A stretch of 64,000 bases of DNA from Gyrodactylus bullatarudis (taxonomy: Eukaryota; Platyhelminthes; Monogenea; Gyrodactylidea; Gyrodactylidae). Position 1 is the stretch's first letter. Each line of letters opens with the position of its first letter. The stretch lies in NCBI GenBank assembly GCA_012064415.1, contig SSNU01000005.1:94706-158705 (forward strand). The letters run 5' to 3'. A program made the position numbers and the translations under genes. The notes beneath the pieces were generated by a model. The model did not search any database. It saw only the letters and a list, made by a program, of their open reading frames with translations, and was not told the origin of the DNA. Positions 45,748-58,710 of the stretch are shown in pieces.

Positions 45748-48626
45748 GACCCATATTTAAATGATTATCTAAACAAAATAACAGGCGTATTCAGTAATTC
45801 GATGAAATTTCACCTTGCTTATTTGTAGGATAATTCAGGAATTGTCTTAACAGACAAATGATGAAAATTTTGATATAGCTTTGGTTTTTACGAAAGGGTA
45901 ATCTAGCAAGTAGCATTCTCGTGTTAGTGAAGCACAAATTCTCAGAGAACAAATTAAAAAATCATATTCTCTTTTATTCTTCTGAGAATGTTAAATGACT
46001 CATATGAAGAAAAGAAATTAAAAAGTAACGTGATTAATAAAAAGAATTCTTTTCATGATTGAGCTCTTGTGGAGGTGTAGGTAGAAAAATTTAATTCAGA
46101 CAAATGGATTCTTTACAAGTTGAGAAGACTCAGTGTGTATTTGAAAGAGAACAGATGAAAAAAATAATAAATCTTTACACTATCAACAATTCCTTGCATG
46201 AGCACATTAGAGAAAGAGAGGAAAATAATTGTCGGTACCCTTTTTCTAAGAGGAAATTCATATTCAATATGAGTAGGACTAAAAAATGGCTTTCTTATCA
46301 AGTCTTCCTCGCGACTGGATTACAATGGCAAAATGGATTTAGTCCGGAAACCGTTTCGGATGCATGAACGTACAGAGTATACAAAAGGATACAAAAATAG
46401 GATAGACAGATGATTAAATCGTCAGTCGTGAGGTAGGTCAAGCGCGAAATCCAATTGTCTAAAACTCTTGTATAATCTACTGATGGCCCATACAATAAAT
46501 TCATCGCAGTGTTGTATTCCGGTAAGTAAAGGAGCATTCGTGTACTATTCATATCATTCAAATATATATATTTGTATACGTATTAAGTACGTGAAAGAGA
46601 GTGTCATTTATCAAAAGTATTTACATCTCTTTGTATTTTTCTTTTCTACGTATATCAATGAGCCACAAGGAGCTCAAAAAGTATACAAATGAGTCATATA
46701 ATAGACGAGTGAGTACACACAATTAGTATAGTGTATGGCGTAGACCACTTTTATTCTCCCACATTCTATTCTGTATTATACAGGAGCAGTTTTTGAATTA
46801 AGAGCACTGATATTTATCAAACATTAAATAAATTAAAAATTCCAGCAAGCTTTCCTTACAAAGATTTATGAGGTAGGGGAAAACTTTTGACAGGAAAACA
46901 AACCAGAGAATTCCAATTTGTAGAATTGGTAAAATCTTTTCCCCTGGAATTGCTTTAGGTGTAGCTCATGTGTTTTTTTTGTTTGAAAATTTTGATAAAT
47001 ATAATTTACTATCTAAATATTCTAGGTGTGTAATTTTGGTGATTTCTGTTCAATGGAATTTAAAAACCATTTTATATTCGTAATCTATGATTCGCTTATC
47101 ATTATCGGTGACAAAATTAGATGTAAAAATATGCCAATTTCTGAAAAATATTTCTTCTATAGTAATTTTTTCAATTTTTGGGTTGCTGACTGGAGTTATG
47201 CTGTAGTTAAGAACAAACGAAAAATATTTAGTTTAATGAAGCTTTATTTTCTTCGGTTCTCTTGAGACCAAACACCGACTAGTTCATGAAATGGTCTTGA
47301 GAAAATTTAGGTCATTTTTCAATGTTTATTAGGTAATTTAGAAAACCACTACCTGATTGATATTTATATTGAAAAGAAAAAATAATAATAAAGAATTTTG
47401 AATCTAACCCTTTTCAGTACCCTGGCTACATATTTAATGACGAAAATTCTTTCTTTGATAAAATTCTTGAGGTAAATTGAAATTTTTGAGCATTAATTTC
47501 TTGAAATATGGACAAACTGCTCTTTTCAACACTCAATTTTTCGTCTCTCTAGCATAATTCAAAGGGGTTTTTTGTCGAAAGTAACATAAGAGAGAGTCAA
47601 TATTTTCTTAATCATAGTACATAAACTAATCGAATTATCAGAAGTTTAATAAAATTTATTTCTATTCAAAAGAACCGAGTTTAAATTGTTCAATATGGCT
47701 ATCTTTAGATGGAAAAATCAATTTTTATTTACAGTAAGATAATCAGATGAGCAATAAAATTTCCTTGATAAAGTTCTCTTTTCACATCCGAAAGATTGAT
47801 CATATATATACAATCTGTTGATTCTTTTAGACAAATGAGAATACAAATTGATTTGCTGATATGATAACAGACTGTACCAACAATGAAAGAGCAGGAAAAA
47901 ATCAAATTTTAGTCATTTTTTTCGAATGGAAGCTTGACAATTTATAGATGAGATTTTATGCAGAATATAATGATGATACTAAATTTAAATCTTAATGATT
48001 CCTGCTCTAGCTTTTTTTGCTATCTGATATGAATTTCATCAAACTATGAAAAAATTCGAGATTCTAGTAATGAAATATAGGAATGTTGCTCGATTCTGAT
48101 TGGCCGACAAATCCACAATTTATATTGATCTATTATTCATTCACCTATTCTGACGCTCAAAAATTTATTTTCGGGTTTTTCGAATTTTTATTTCATCGAA
48201 GATATTTTAACGCATATTTCTTTGTCTGTTCAGCTCTCTTAACCTTATACCATGAATTTGGAAATACAATCTTTCTAATCTTCATTGGAGATCGTTTATT
48301 TAATCAAATCAAAAGTAAAAGTCCACTGGAAGAGTAGGTGAATTTTTAATATCCATAGCGGCTCACTGATCTGTGTCCAGTCCAAGAAAGAAAAATTGGG
48401 TGAAGCTTGATTAAATTTCTTCTTTTCTCTAATGAATTCAAATTATTCTCAAGGCAGGAAATGGATAGCTTTCATAATATTATTTACTGGTTGGGTTGTA
48501 GATTGCTTTATTTATACTCATTCCAAGAAAGTGGAAGAGTTCATATCGACTGTAAACAATGTAAAACCAAAGGGGTTACATGATGATTAAGTCTGTCTGT
48601 TCATAGAAGAACAGTTGTACTTTTTA

Positions 48627-48643
48627 GATGATGATGATGATGA
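48627..48643 (+). repeat. (GAT)n microsatellite
   Basis: Five to six ATG/GAT units in intronic DNA. Confidence 0.7.
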
Positions 48644-50124
48644 AAAGTTTCAGAGATGAAGCATAAATACAAAAAGGAAGTAAATCCCAAGTTTCCCCTA
48701 TGAAAATTAAAAATAAAATTCTCGTTAATATTTGATGAATTAATTCTAGAAATGATTTGTCTAGATGATAATAAAAGTGCATTGCTCAAAAAGTATTCCT
48801 CCCCCTCTCCTTCTATGGATGACATTCTGCTTCATGATTAACTCAAAAGTAGGCTTAACCACAAGGTCAATATTTTGAGGATTTTTCAATTATCGGAATC
48901 TAATACTTGGGAATCTCAATCTTTACCTCAAGAATTCGAATAGGCTAGAGATATTTTGGAATCCAGGTCACGTTGTCTACGTAGTATACTTTAACAATTT
49001 GAAAAAATAATTATATTTCATCAAGGAAGATTTCAAAATTAGACAATAAAGCCGAATAAATAAATTTAATTTTAAACCATTTTCGAGGGATTATCAAAAT
49101 TTCATTTAGAAGTCAAGTTTCAAGTAGTAAAAAAGATCAAGAAAATGGATTTTCAACCCCCAAATGAAGTGAGTCATTGGAAATAAGCTTGATTTTCTTG
49201 TATAATCTGGAACTTGTAAAAGTTCTTTTAATCACCTATCCTCGTTCAAATCAATAGAAATTTGATCATATTTTTTTCTCAAAAAATGGGCTACATGAAT
49301 TCTAAAAAATGCTTATCAAATTCGAATAAAAATGTAAAAATCATAGATTCAACCAAGGGCTCAGATTCCTTGAGATAATTCTATCTAGAGAAAAATTAAA
49401 TTTATTGGGTCATTTTCAAAAAAATCTGTATTTTTCTTGTACATTTACTCTGAACGAGTACTCAAGAGGGAAAGAAAAATAAGCTTAAAGTCCATTTTCT
49501 TGCTCCTAAAACGAATATTGCCAGCTATAGATATATTTCTAATCTCTCTCGACAAGATATCCCTCCTAACCAGATCGCAAACACCACCCTCGGTTTTATC
49601 AATCTCTTGGCCTTTTTTTCTACTCAGTTTCATTATCAAATTTTGATGGAGAGATCTTTGACTCTCGTTTAATTGTGAGTGTCTCTTCTTTTTTTATCTG
49701 TGAAAAGAGCAAAGACGAATAAACAACTCTCACTCCCCTATTTTTGAGTAGTGTACAGTTTGTGTATATCATACTGTAAGATTAGCTGTATTGTCTGTTA
49801 TATCAACTCTGCTATTGACAAGAAGAATTGAAAAGTACAAAAGTCTTGATTTTCAGAGGAGATGTGAGAATAAAAGAAATGAGACTTTTTTCTAGAGTAG
49901 CTTTAGGCAAACCTCAAAAGATCAAGCGAGAACTCATACTATAGTTTTACACTCATTGAACCTCAGCTCAAATGTTTGCTAGGTGAGCACTTAATTATTC
50001 AATGCAAACACCAGGAATCTTAGTTTAGTTGAGATTTATTTGTCCAAACTACTTACACTATATTCAACATTAGACTCGTATCATAGCAAAATCGAGTCAT
50101 CTTAAACCCTTAAAGTCCCAGAGA

Positions 50125-50495
50125 GTTTAGGCAATTGTATATTTGAATTCTACAGGTTTATTGAAACATTAGTAATCTCAGCTATCGGTCATCCAAACAT
50201 TTCAAAAACTGAAGAAGGTGTATGAACACAGTCACAGTCGAAACTTTTGGATTACCGATGTCTTAGAATTCTCATGTTAACCAAAGCTTTTTAAATTTTG
50301 TTTTATAAAAGTTATTTTTTATCTATAAGCCTGGGAGATAGGTTTTCAGAGAATCGTTTTAAACAAAAATTAATTTTTTGAAAAAAATCAACTTTCTTTG
50401 AATTAGTATAGAACTTGCTTGAAGAATGATAGAGCTGATTTATTTACGTATTTCAGGAGATCTATAGGTTTCCTATCGAACGGGTGGTAAATGAT
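50125..50495 (+). repeat. dispersed repeat family B, fullest copy
   Basis: Contains both halves of the family: ATATTTGAATTCTACAGGTT near 50143, then after about 190 bp CTGGGAGATAGGTTTTCAG, TTAAACAAAAATTAATTTTT, AATTAGTAT and TTTCCTATCGAACGGGTGG. It gives the best estimate of family length (about 370 bp). Confidence 0.6.
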
Positions 50496-52208
50496 AGACT
50501 TAAATGAACGAAATTATAAGTTTCTTAAAAGATATTTGATGGAAATAATCCAGTGAGACTTTGTGCAATAAATTCTCATAACTTCTCAATTAAAACCGAA
50601 AAAGTCATAGTTCATTCGAAAGGAGTGGTTAATAAATATAGTATTTTTAGATTCTTTAAAACAAAATTATGGCTTGAGAAAGTTAACCTTATCATTTATG
50701 GCGTATTAGAGCTTAAAGGTTTTTAAATATTAGTGAACCGATTTCAGATAACAGTCAAATACTTGACAAATAAAAGATTTCTTCTAACATCTTCCTTTTA
50801 TGATAAAATAATTAATATAAGCTTGTTGATTAAAAGAAGAAGAATCATTATGTAGTGGGTAATGAACCCTGGCAACTCAAACATTGAATAGGAGCTGATT
50901 AGCTATATCCTTTAGTGTTTTTATCTCTCTAGAAACAGAGATGTCAACAATATCAAATCAGCCAATGTATTTTATGATGGATAGGCTTTTGAGGAAAATA
51001 AAGAGAAACTGAAATGATTCACACAATTCCACCTTCTCTTCTGTCCTTTTTTTAATGCTTGTCTCTTAGATTTTAGGGCAATTTGGAGTTTATTTCCTCT
51101 CAAGACATCATAAACATGAATGTGAAATGCAATAAAAAAGGGTTCCCAATTTTATTTCCCAGAGTTACCCCGGAGAGGAGAAGCAAAAGATCTTGATAAG
51201 AACATACATTTTGATATTCTATAGTTGTTTTTAAAAGTACCATTTTTAGTTGTAAAAGTTGAGAAATTTCGCACACCAGTCAAATAATTAATCGTTTCCC
51301 CCCTATTAAACAGTGTTATGGCTGTGTTTCAGTGAGAGTTTATCGACGAATCTAATTTGGTTCATTTTTAATAATAATATTCAAAATAATTGATATTTAT
51401 TGGATGACTAAATGATTATTCAACTCTTAAAGACCCAGATAAAATTTTTACAAGGTACATTGGTGAGACTGCAAATTTTGTATGGCTTCAGAATACGCTG
51501 ATAACAAATATGAATTATTTTTCAAATACCAACCTTTAGTTCAAAAGATATTGTCCTGACCTTTGAAAATGCATTTTATTTCCAGAAAAATGACTTCTGG
51601 GTGATCAGATTTTCGTATTCTACGAAAGTTTTGTATTTAAAAAAATTAATTATGGCCTGAGAAAGTTAATTGTTCAATATATGATCCACTGGATTAGGAT
51701 AAGATTGTGAAATTTTTTTTCAATTTAGCTTTTTAAAAATGCCAAAGTCAACAATTAAAATCTTATATCAGTTACAATGATTACTTGAATCAATATGTTC
51801 ATACACTTCTCTAATGGGATCATTCTCATTACTATTAGTGATCCGGCTAGACAATACAAAAACCCCCTAGGTAATAAATTTAACATTTGGAAATTAATTA
51901 ACAATTCCCCATATGTATAAAAGGCATTTATAATTTTTGATTTTTCACTCATCCATGAGAGAGACTAAAAAGTATTCTGCATTACAAATATCAAGTCAAA
52001 CCATTGCCATTTGTATTCTGTTTGGAAATCAAAAGAGAATTAGCATGTTCGTGTATAGTAACTACACAATAAAATTCCATTAGAATAAAATAAAGAATAC
52101 ACCTCATAAGTGTGTGTTTGTGTAGAGGCGAAAAACCTAGGCAGAAAAATTGTCCCATGAATTAGGGGGACTGTAAATAAAAACTATCTTTATATAAACA
52201 CATAAAAA

Positions 52209-52406
52209 TTACATTATGTTTTTTTCCGTGTCAAATTTTAATAGAGCCCCAATGGTCATGAGACACATGTCTCCATTGACAAGTTCACTGTCCCCCTGCA
52301 TTAGTAAGAATGATAAGAGCATATAAAAATGTATTAAAGGCATTAGAGAATGTAACCAATTCTTTTTCCGTATGCGTAATACATCCTTATTTGTAACTAG
52401 GCCCAA
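52209..52406 (-). CDS. ORF with signal-like start, unconfirmed
   Basis: A 65-codon ORF. An internal Met starts a hydrophobic run (HFYMLLSFLLMQGDS) followed by a hydrophilic segment and MTIGALLKFDTEKN. The second half is clearly richer in G+C than its flanks, and an acceptor-like TACTAATGCAG precedes it. The TIGALL phrase resembles the first strand of a glutamate-receptor amino-terminal domain. However, its place inside the intron downstream of an S1 exon makes it impossible as the 5' end of the same transcript unless a second gene or alternative promoter exists. A chance ORF is quite possible. Confidence 0.2.
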   Translation of the reverse strand: MGLVTNKDVLRIRKKNWLHSLMPLIHFYMLLSFLLMQGDSELVNGDMCLMTIGALLKFDTEKNIM

Positions 52407-52659
52407 TAAATTAAGAAAGATGGATACACAGAGTAGACAATGTTTGTATCTGCGAGAATTTTTGAGTGAATTATTTTTATTGTATTATATTTTCAAAAAT
52501 CTGAGAGTGGACAATCTGTCGTGGTAATTTTCAATTCAGGAATAGAATTTTGTAACAAAAACTGAAATGTTTTTATTTATTTTTCATGCTTGAATTATCT
52601 GTTTTCTATTTCAATATATATCACACCAATCTGCTAGTTAGTTTGAGTGGCAAAAATAT

Positions 52660-52800
52660 GAAAGTAAAACTTTTAGTAAAGCTAGATGAAATGTCAGAAA
52701 AAAATTTCGAAAATACATAAAATTTCCACTCAAGATTCGTATCGATTTCGAAGATTTAAAGCAATTTAATGGCCGTTTCCAAGAAAAAAAATTTTGAGCT
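52660..52800 (+). repeat. PLE-tail repeat family, partial copy
   Basis: Shares TCGAAAATACATAAAATTTC, TCGTATCGATTTCGAAGATT and AAAGCAATTTAATGG with the centre of the 31.2-kb copy. A related but more diverged and rearranged stretch lies at about 53070-53290. Confidence 0.45.
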
Positions 52801-54344
52801 CACACTTTATTATTTTTGAATTTTTATTTATTTATTCGACATGAGTTAAAAAGTGGGAATTCAGATTAAACTTTTTTTGAATTTGATTGGCTCATTTCAT
52901 AATGGGATCCAAAAAGTATTTGTGTTCCTGGCTATCTAGTGAAAAAATTGTAAATCTTTATTTCTACTGGTTAAAGCTAGATGATACCTCACTATTTTTA
53001 CGAAGGGTTCTATATTTCACTCCAAGTGGTTAGGAAATAAAAATAAAATGAGCCCGTCAGTAGTTGAAAGAAAAAAATTCAATCTGGCCCAAATTTAGAC
53101 TATTTTTCGGATGGTCAAATTCAAACTTTTTATCTAACGTCGAACTTTATATCAGTATTTAATAGTTTCAAATCTCTGAAATTAAAAAAATATTTGGAAA
53201 TTTTTTAAATTGCTAGTTTATATGAAGACAAAAAACTCGATTTCTGATACAGAAGCTTCCAAGAAAAAGATAAATTCCTGAATTCTATCAGTTAACATAC
53301 CTCATACAATAAATATAATAAATGGTAATGTAAAGAGTCTGACTTCTTAATTCATAATCAGAAGATACAAGATTAAATAGACATTAATTTTGAAATTTTT
53401 GTTGAATAAACTCTGGTGTGTCTAAAAAATATAATTATTATTAATCTATATAATACAGTAAATATAAGTAAACTGAACTAAGAAAAGAAGAAGTATATAC
53501 GAAAAAGTGATACAGGACAAGATATGTATGTTCTTTTTTCATGATGGTTAGACGTTAGAATTCTGGACAATAAATGTCTCGGAGATGTTCCCGTATTGAT
53601 AAGGAAATTTATACGTCTTTTCTATACTTTTTTCAATACAATACAAAAAATACACTAATTGGCAGTTCTATTTCATATCGATATGAGGAATACAGAAGCT
53701 CATGTCAGCTAGCTAGGAGATTCGTCATACATACTACGTATAGTCTGCAAAATTAGTCAAAAGCATCATATCTTCAACACCACCCTCTCTGTATGTGTAT
53801 AACTTGGCTTAGTTAGTTCTCAATTAATTTTTAACAGAATGTCAGCATTTATATAGTGGACCGGGAACTTTTTCAATGTACATTCTACATTTTTATCAAG
53901 ATTAATTGTTATCCTCTCCCAAAGCTTGAAAGGGGAAGAGAGGTAGATTTGCATAAATCCAATGTCTAAAGTGTTTTCTTAATTATTTTCCCATTCAGAA
54001 AGTAAAAAGAAGGTTCTAGGAGGGAGTAGTTTTGTCTATAAAAAACATCCGGAAATTTATTCTCCCTGATTAAAGATAATTATGCAAAGTTGAGATAAAA
54101 ACAAGATTATTACCTGATAATTGAATTTCTAATTTTCATGTTTCAAGTCAGATGACTCTAGCAAGGGAATAGAGCAAGGAGCCTCTTTTTTTAAGGCAAA
54201 TTTCGATGTTATCGTTTACTTGCCTTAAAGCTTGGGAGTATGTTTGACTCATTTTGTATCATTAGATTGAGAGGAAAAAACATGTATTAAAAAAGTAGGA
54301 GGTCCCACCCAACACGATACACTGTATACAATTGATTGGATTCG

Positions 54345-54362
54345 CTCTCTCTCTCTCTCTGT
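54345..54362 (+). repeat. (CT)n microsatellite
   Basis: About eight to nine CT units in the receptor intron. Confidence 0.75.
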
Positions 54363-55284
54363 CTTTATAATTCATGGGTAAAAAAGTAATGGATAGGCAC
54401 TTTGGAGAACCACAAAAAAGACAAAAATATCATGTAGAGATATGATACTTCCCTCTATCCTGTTTAATTGATGTATAGGCCATAACGAAATGGGTAAGAA
54501 CCACTCATTCGTAAAGTACCCAGCTTTTTATTCTTCATTTTATTGAACAAACAAAAAGGTGTTTTTTTAGACGAGGTATAAAAAGTGAGCAACAGATAGT
54601 TACCTGCATTTAATTCTACAGATTTTAATGAGAATTTGTATTAGAAAAAGAAGCGAGTCTGATCATTTCGACTATCGAGTTTTATTCTCAAACTACATGA
54701 CCATTTCTAGAAGACTTGTACTGAAAAAAAGGGAGACGAAAGGAATAATTTCCTATTTTTATGACTGATGCATTCATCTAAGGGACATATGGTACAGAAA
54801 AGAAGGTCCCAGTTGTTGAAAAGAGAATGAATGATTGAAAAATGTAACAAAGAGTCACATGGAGAGAGAAACTTTGGATAGTATTATATTCTATTCTTTT
54901 CATCCAGTGTCTCTCTTATACATAGTGGAATTAATTATTCATCAGGTATAAATATTGCAGCATCATCGGATAACACTACTTGAAGTCAATTAAATTCACA
55001 ATTTCATTTTATTTGAATTTTATGGTGACTGAATTAAATGAAGAAAATATTCAATGTAGATTTCATTTTTTATTTACTAAGTTTACTAAGGATAGAGCAG
55101 TTTATAAAAAAGTTTGCATTTTCACTTTCAAGGTTTGAGTTACTTTACTCAGAATAATCTATATATTAATATGCAATGCATATTATGCCTAAAAAATTTG
55201 AAATTTTATCCCTTAAAGTACCACTGAGTTATTTCTATTATCAGATGTCATTTTATAAATTCTTTATTGTTCATTAGATTTTTT

Positions 55285-55420
55285 AACGTTTTTTTGAAAA
55301 CCTACCTCCCAGAAATTTCATCGAGTAATCATACTCGCAGAACTCAAATATGCAATCGTTCGAATTCCATCTGCCAAAACTTTCAAAATACCCTGTTTTA
55401 GGATTTAAAATTGACCGAAT
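55285..55420 (-). repeat. dispersed repeat family B, inverted copy
   Basis: On the minus strand it reads GATTGCATATTTGAGTTCTG, GAGTATGATTACTCGATG and GGGAGGTAGGTTTTCA, matching the copies at 12.1 and 50.1 kb. It is the only clear minus-oriented copy in the window. Confidence 0.55.
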
Positions 55421-56299
55421 TTTTGCTTGATAGCTCCCGAACTAAAGATAATTGCGTTAAAACAACATTAGAATCAACCAAAATTGACGACGTAAAAATT
55501 TTTGAAATTCAAAAAATGAATTTTTTCTTTCCTAACTACTCGAATAAAAATTTTGATTTTTTTGTCAAGAAGTTTACCTTAAAGTAATACATCAAATTTC
55601 CAACGATTCTGGGGACTAGAAAAAAAGGAGACTCATAAAGAAATGTACCAAAAATTCAGACATCTCTGAAATCATTCCAATCATATTGAGACTGGTATTA
55701 AAAATTCATGGAAATGTTGAGTGATACATTAAAATATGTGGGGAGAATTAGCTTTATCAATAAAAATGCATCAATTGAACGTTCTCCTATTTTCGCATAC
55801 CACGTGAAGAGTGGAATTTCTATACATGTGTAAAGGAAATCAGGGAGACAGTTGTGGAATTAGGGTACTGATAGACGATAACTCTTTTTGAATAATTTAT
55901 AAGAGTACAAGAGAGTCTTGAGAGTAGTGTTCTTTCTCCCCTATCAAGACGCATTTAGATGTTCTGCCTTTGAATAATTCCTAATTCACCAAAGAAATTC
56001 CCTCAATCTATCTTCCTTTTCATCGTTTTCAGGTTAGAATGGAAAATTACTAAATCTTTCAAATCAACCTCAAGCTTTTCAGATTTTGATAAAGATACCA
56101 GAATAAGTAGACTTGGGAAAATTCATGATTCTGTAGAATAAATTTCAATTTACAGGTATATTTTAAGAAATACGATAAATTTTGAAAATCTGTAAATGAT
56201 TTGCAGTAAATAACTAGAATTTCTGAATAGTTCCAATCAAACTAGAAATAATATTGAGCTCTCCTCTTGTAAAAAAACAAAAATCTTCTTAGAGTCTTT

Positions 56300-56660
56300 A
56301 TTTCAGATGGCCAATATTTTTCAGTTTTGAATTTGGCGCCTCAAAAATTTCAGTTATTTTAACAAAAAAGAAACCAATAGAGGATCTACATATTAATAAT
56401 TCTACTAATATCTCGATACTAACAAATTTCTTATCTCAAAGTAAAAAAATGGAAAATTCGCGTGAATTTGAAATCAAGATTATGTCCTAAATTTTCGAAA
56501 AAAAATTTCCATCAACTAAATATTTTCAGAATAATGTAAAAAATACATAGTCTTCATTAGAAATGGCCATTATTCTTTACATACTAAGTTTTGAATTTGG
56601 CGCCTTGAAAATTTCAGTTATTTAAACAAAAATAAGCCACTAGAGAATCTACATATTCAT
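56300..56660 (+). repeat. two tandem-oriented diverged copies, about 250 bp apart
   Basis: Copy a (about 56300-56400) and copy b (about 56551-56660) share AGTTTTGAATTTGGCGCC, AAATTTCAGTTATTT, AACAAAAA and GAGGATCTACATATT-type blocks. Each contains a palindromic GGCGCC. A local duplication or two insertions of one element could explain this. Confidence 0.6.
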
Positions 56661-57055
56661 GACTAAATTAGTTTCCCTGAAGTGCTAAAGTAGGTGAAAA
56701 AAAGAAAATTTCCCCTGTAATTAGGCAATAAATAAATTTTCAAAACTCATTCATAGCATGAAACCTTAGACATGAGAAAATATATTTTCATTATCTCTAA
56801 ATGATATCTACTTGCGAACAGGTTAGGTTGCAGTTTGTACACAACAACATAAAGTGCCTTTAATGAAACATATCTATATATATTCCACTGTGTCTTTGCA
56901 GTTAGTTACTATAATTCAGTGTCTCATATTTTCCATATATTTCTCTGAATGCTTCTTCCTCTCAAACCTTACTAATAAATGGACATTTGTCCTAAACGAC
57001 TAATTTACGAGAGGAGAGGAAAAAACTCTAACGTCCTTCTACATACCAATCTTAC

Positions 57056-57104
57056 CTAATGTAGCATAGACAATTAATATAGAGATTATTGCAAAACGAA
57101 ACAT
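57056..57104 (-). CDS. candidate first exon encoding a signal peptide
   Basis: ATG in a good context (AACAATG) followed by 16 codons (MFRFAIISILIVYATL) that form a classic signal core, then a strong donor G|GTAAGA in phase 1. It sits in the receptor intron on the same strand but downstream of S1 exon 63585-63462, so it cannot be that transcript's start. Splicing in phase 1 to the acceptor at 41033 would give a secreted peptide of about 38 residues. No expression evidence is available, and chance hydrophobic exons occur in AT-rich DNA. Confidence 0.28.
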
Positions 57105-58514
57105 TGTTATTCTACAGACACAAGAGCTCATAATTCACAAGGTTATTTTGAATTGTTTCGCCTAAAAAGACAATTTATTGTTTCTTCGATGATGAGATGA
57201 AATGTCTACATTTCCGAGGTTAAATCTGAGAAATACACTAGATTTATATCTCTGCGATGGGAAGATTTGAAAGTTGATAATAAAAAACTTTCTTTCTGAG
57301 TGGTTTCTATTTGAAACTAAAAAATGAATTAACGAGATATATTTTAAATAGCGAATTCAACATTCAAGGATGAGTTCTGGACCATCACTATTCATTTTTC
57401 TCTTCATATTTGCTTTTTTTCAGCTCAAACCATAAACTCTAAACTAAGGCTCTCATAGATTGCAAGTCATTTTTGCAATCATTTCAATCACTTTTATAAT
57501 ATATTACTTCAGAATCTAGACAATTTTCAGATGAATTTCATTCTCTAACTTCGAAAGATATTCAATGTGTCCAAATTCCTTGAAACCTTGTTGTTTTCTA
57601 TCACTTCCATTCTCCTTAATTTAGAATCCATGCGATGATTTACTTTCAAGATTACTTTGAATTATAATTTTAACATGCAGAATACTTTGTATTCAAGTTA
57701 TATTCCAATGTATTCTCTCATAAGAACTCATAATAATCAAACCCTCACAGACTCAGAGTTAGCATAGAACGAGTCAGTTTCCTATTGATCTTCCCATCTA
57801 CTAATAAGTAGATGAAATAAATTTTAAAAATATTCTTATTATTTATTATTATTTATTTTATCAAAGTTTAGATATCTCATTGAGACTTGCTTGGCATGAA
57901 TTATGTGATATTGTTTAGACCTACCTAAAAACTGAGAATTTCCAAATTTGAATAATTGCCTCATGTTGAGGGAATCTCACGAAATGATTGCTTGGCTAGT
58001 ATCGAATTCTCTAATACGACTAATTTTCTTGTTACAATTAAGTAGGCTGAACTCTTTGAAAAATGATGATTGATATTTTTTTATTCTGAGATAATGAGGG
58101 AGAAAGGAATAAATGAGGTTTTCCTCTGGTTGAATTTCTTCACCATGTTTTTATCGCTATACATATTATAATGTGGAAAAAAACATGTACAACTTTCGAT
58201 GACAGTTGTACGACATGTATTTCTCGTGTAGCTGTCGTCATATCTCTTCTTTAGTCATTCAAGAGGAAAGACTTGAGAAAAGGGTTTGTTGCCATCGTAG
58301 AGTAATTATTGTTTCTTGTACATCATCATATTCTGGCACTCACTTTCATTCGTTATTGGAAAAGAGAAATTTTGCATAACTCTCTCTCCTCTTTATAGTT
58401 CTTAATAGGTTTTGGTCAAACTATAGTATTAGTAACTTGATAGTAAGGTTAGAGCACTGTTTATCTTCAAAAGGATTTTTATATTGGCAAAAGTGTGTTT
58501 AATTCTTATAGAAA

Positions 58515-58710
58515 CGATAATTTAAAAGGCTCAAATATTTTTGTATTCAGAGTTAGATTAAAAAGATAGAGATATTCGTAAAATAAGAAATGGAATTCCC
58601 GTTACACGAAATTTAATTATCACGTACAAAGTTCAAATCTCAAATTTTAGAATTAGCTTTGTGAAAATTTCTTAGATTTAAGTATTTCAAGTTAAGATTA
58701 TAGCATGAAT
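58515..58710 (+). repeat. dispersed repeat family D, copy 2
   Basis: Second copy of the repeat at 29873-30060, in the same orientation, with several small indels. Confidence 0.5.

Noticed and set aside
46104..46561. Overlapping 87-codon ORFs on both strands
   Set aside because: No conserved motif, signal or splice structure in either; frames shadow each other.
48083..48337. 84-codon plus-strand ORF
   Set aside because: Starts inside a block (TTCTGATTGGCCGA) repeated near 29750 and is Phe/Tyr-rich as expected from AT-rich DNA; no other support.
52209..52406. Amino-terminal-domain exon of a second glutamate receptor
   Set aside because: Only a short phrase resembles that domain, no following domain exons were found, and its position conflicts with the exon order. 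Kept only as a low-confidence ORF.
57056..57104. Signal-peptide exon as the first exon of the NMDA-type receptor
   Set aside because: It lies downstream of S1 exon 63585-63462 in the direction of transcription, and that exon joins in frame to 24088-23706. It can only belong to another gene or an alternative promoter.
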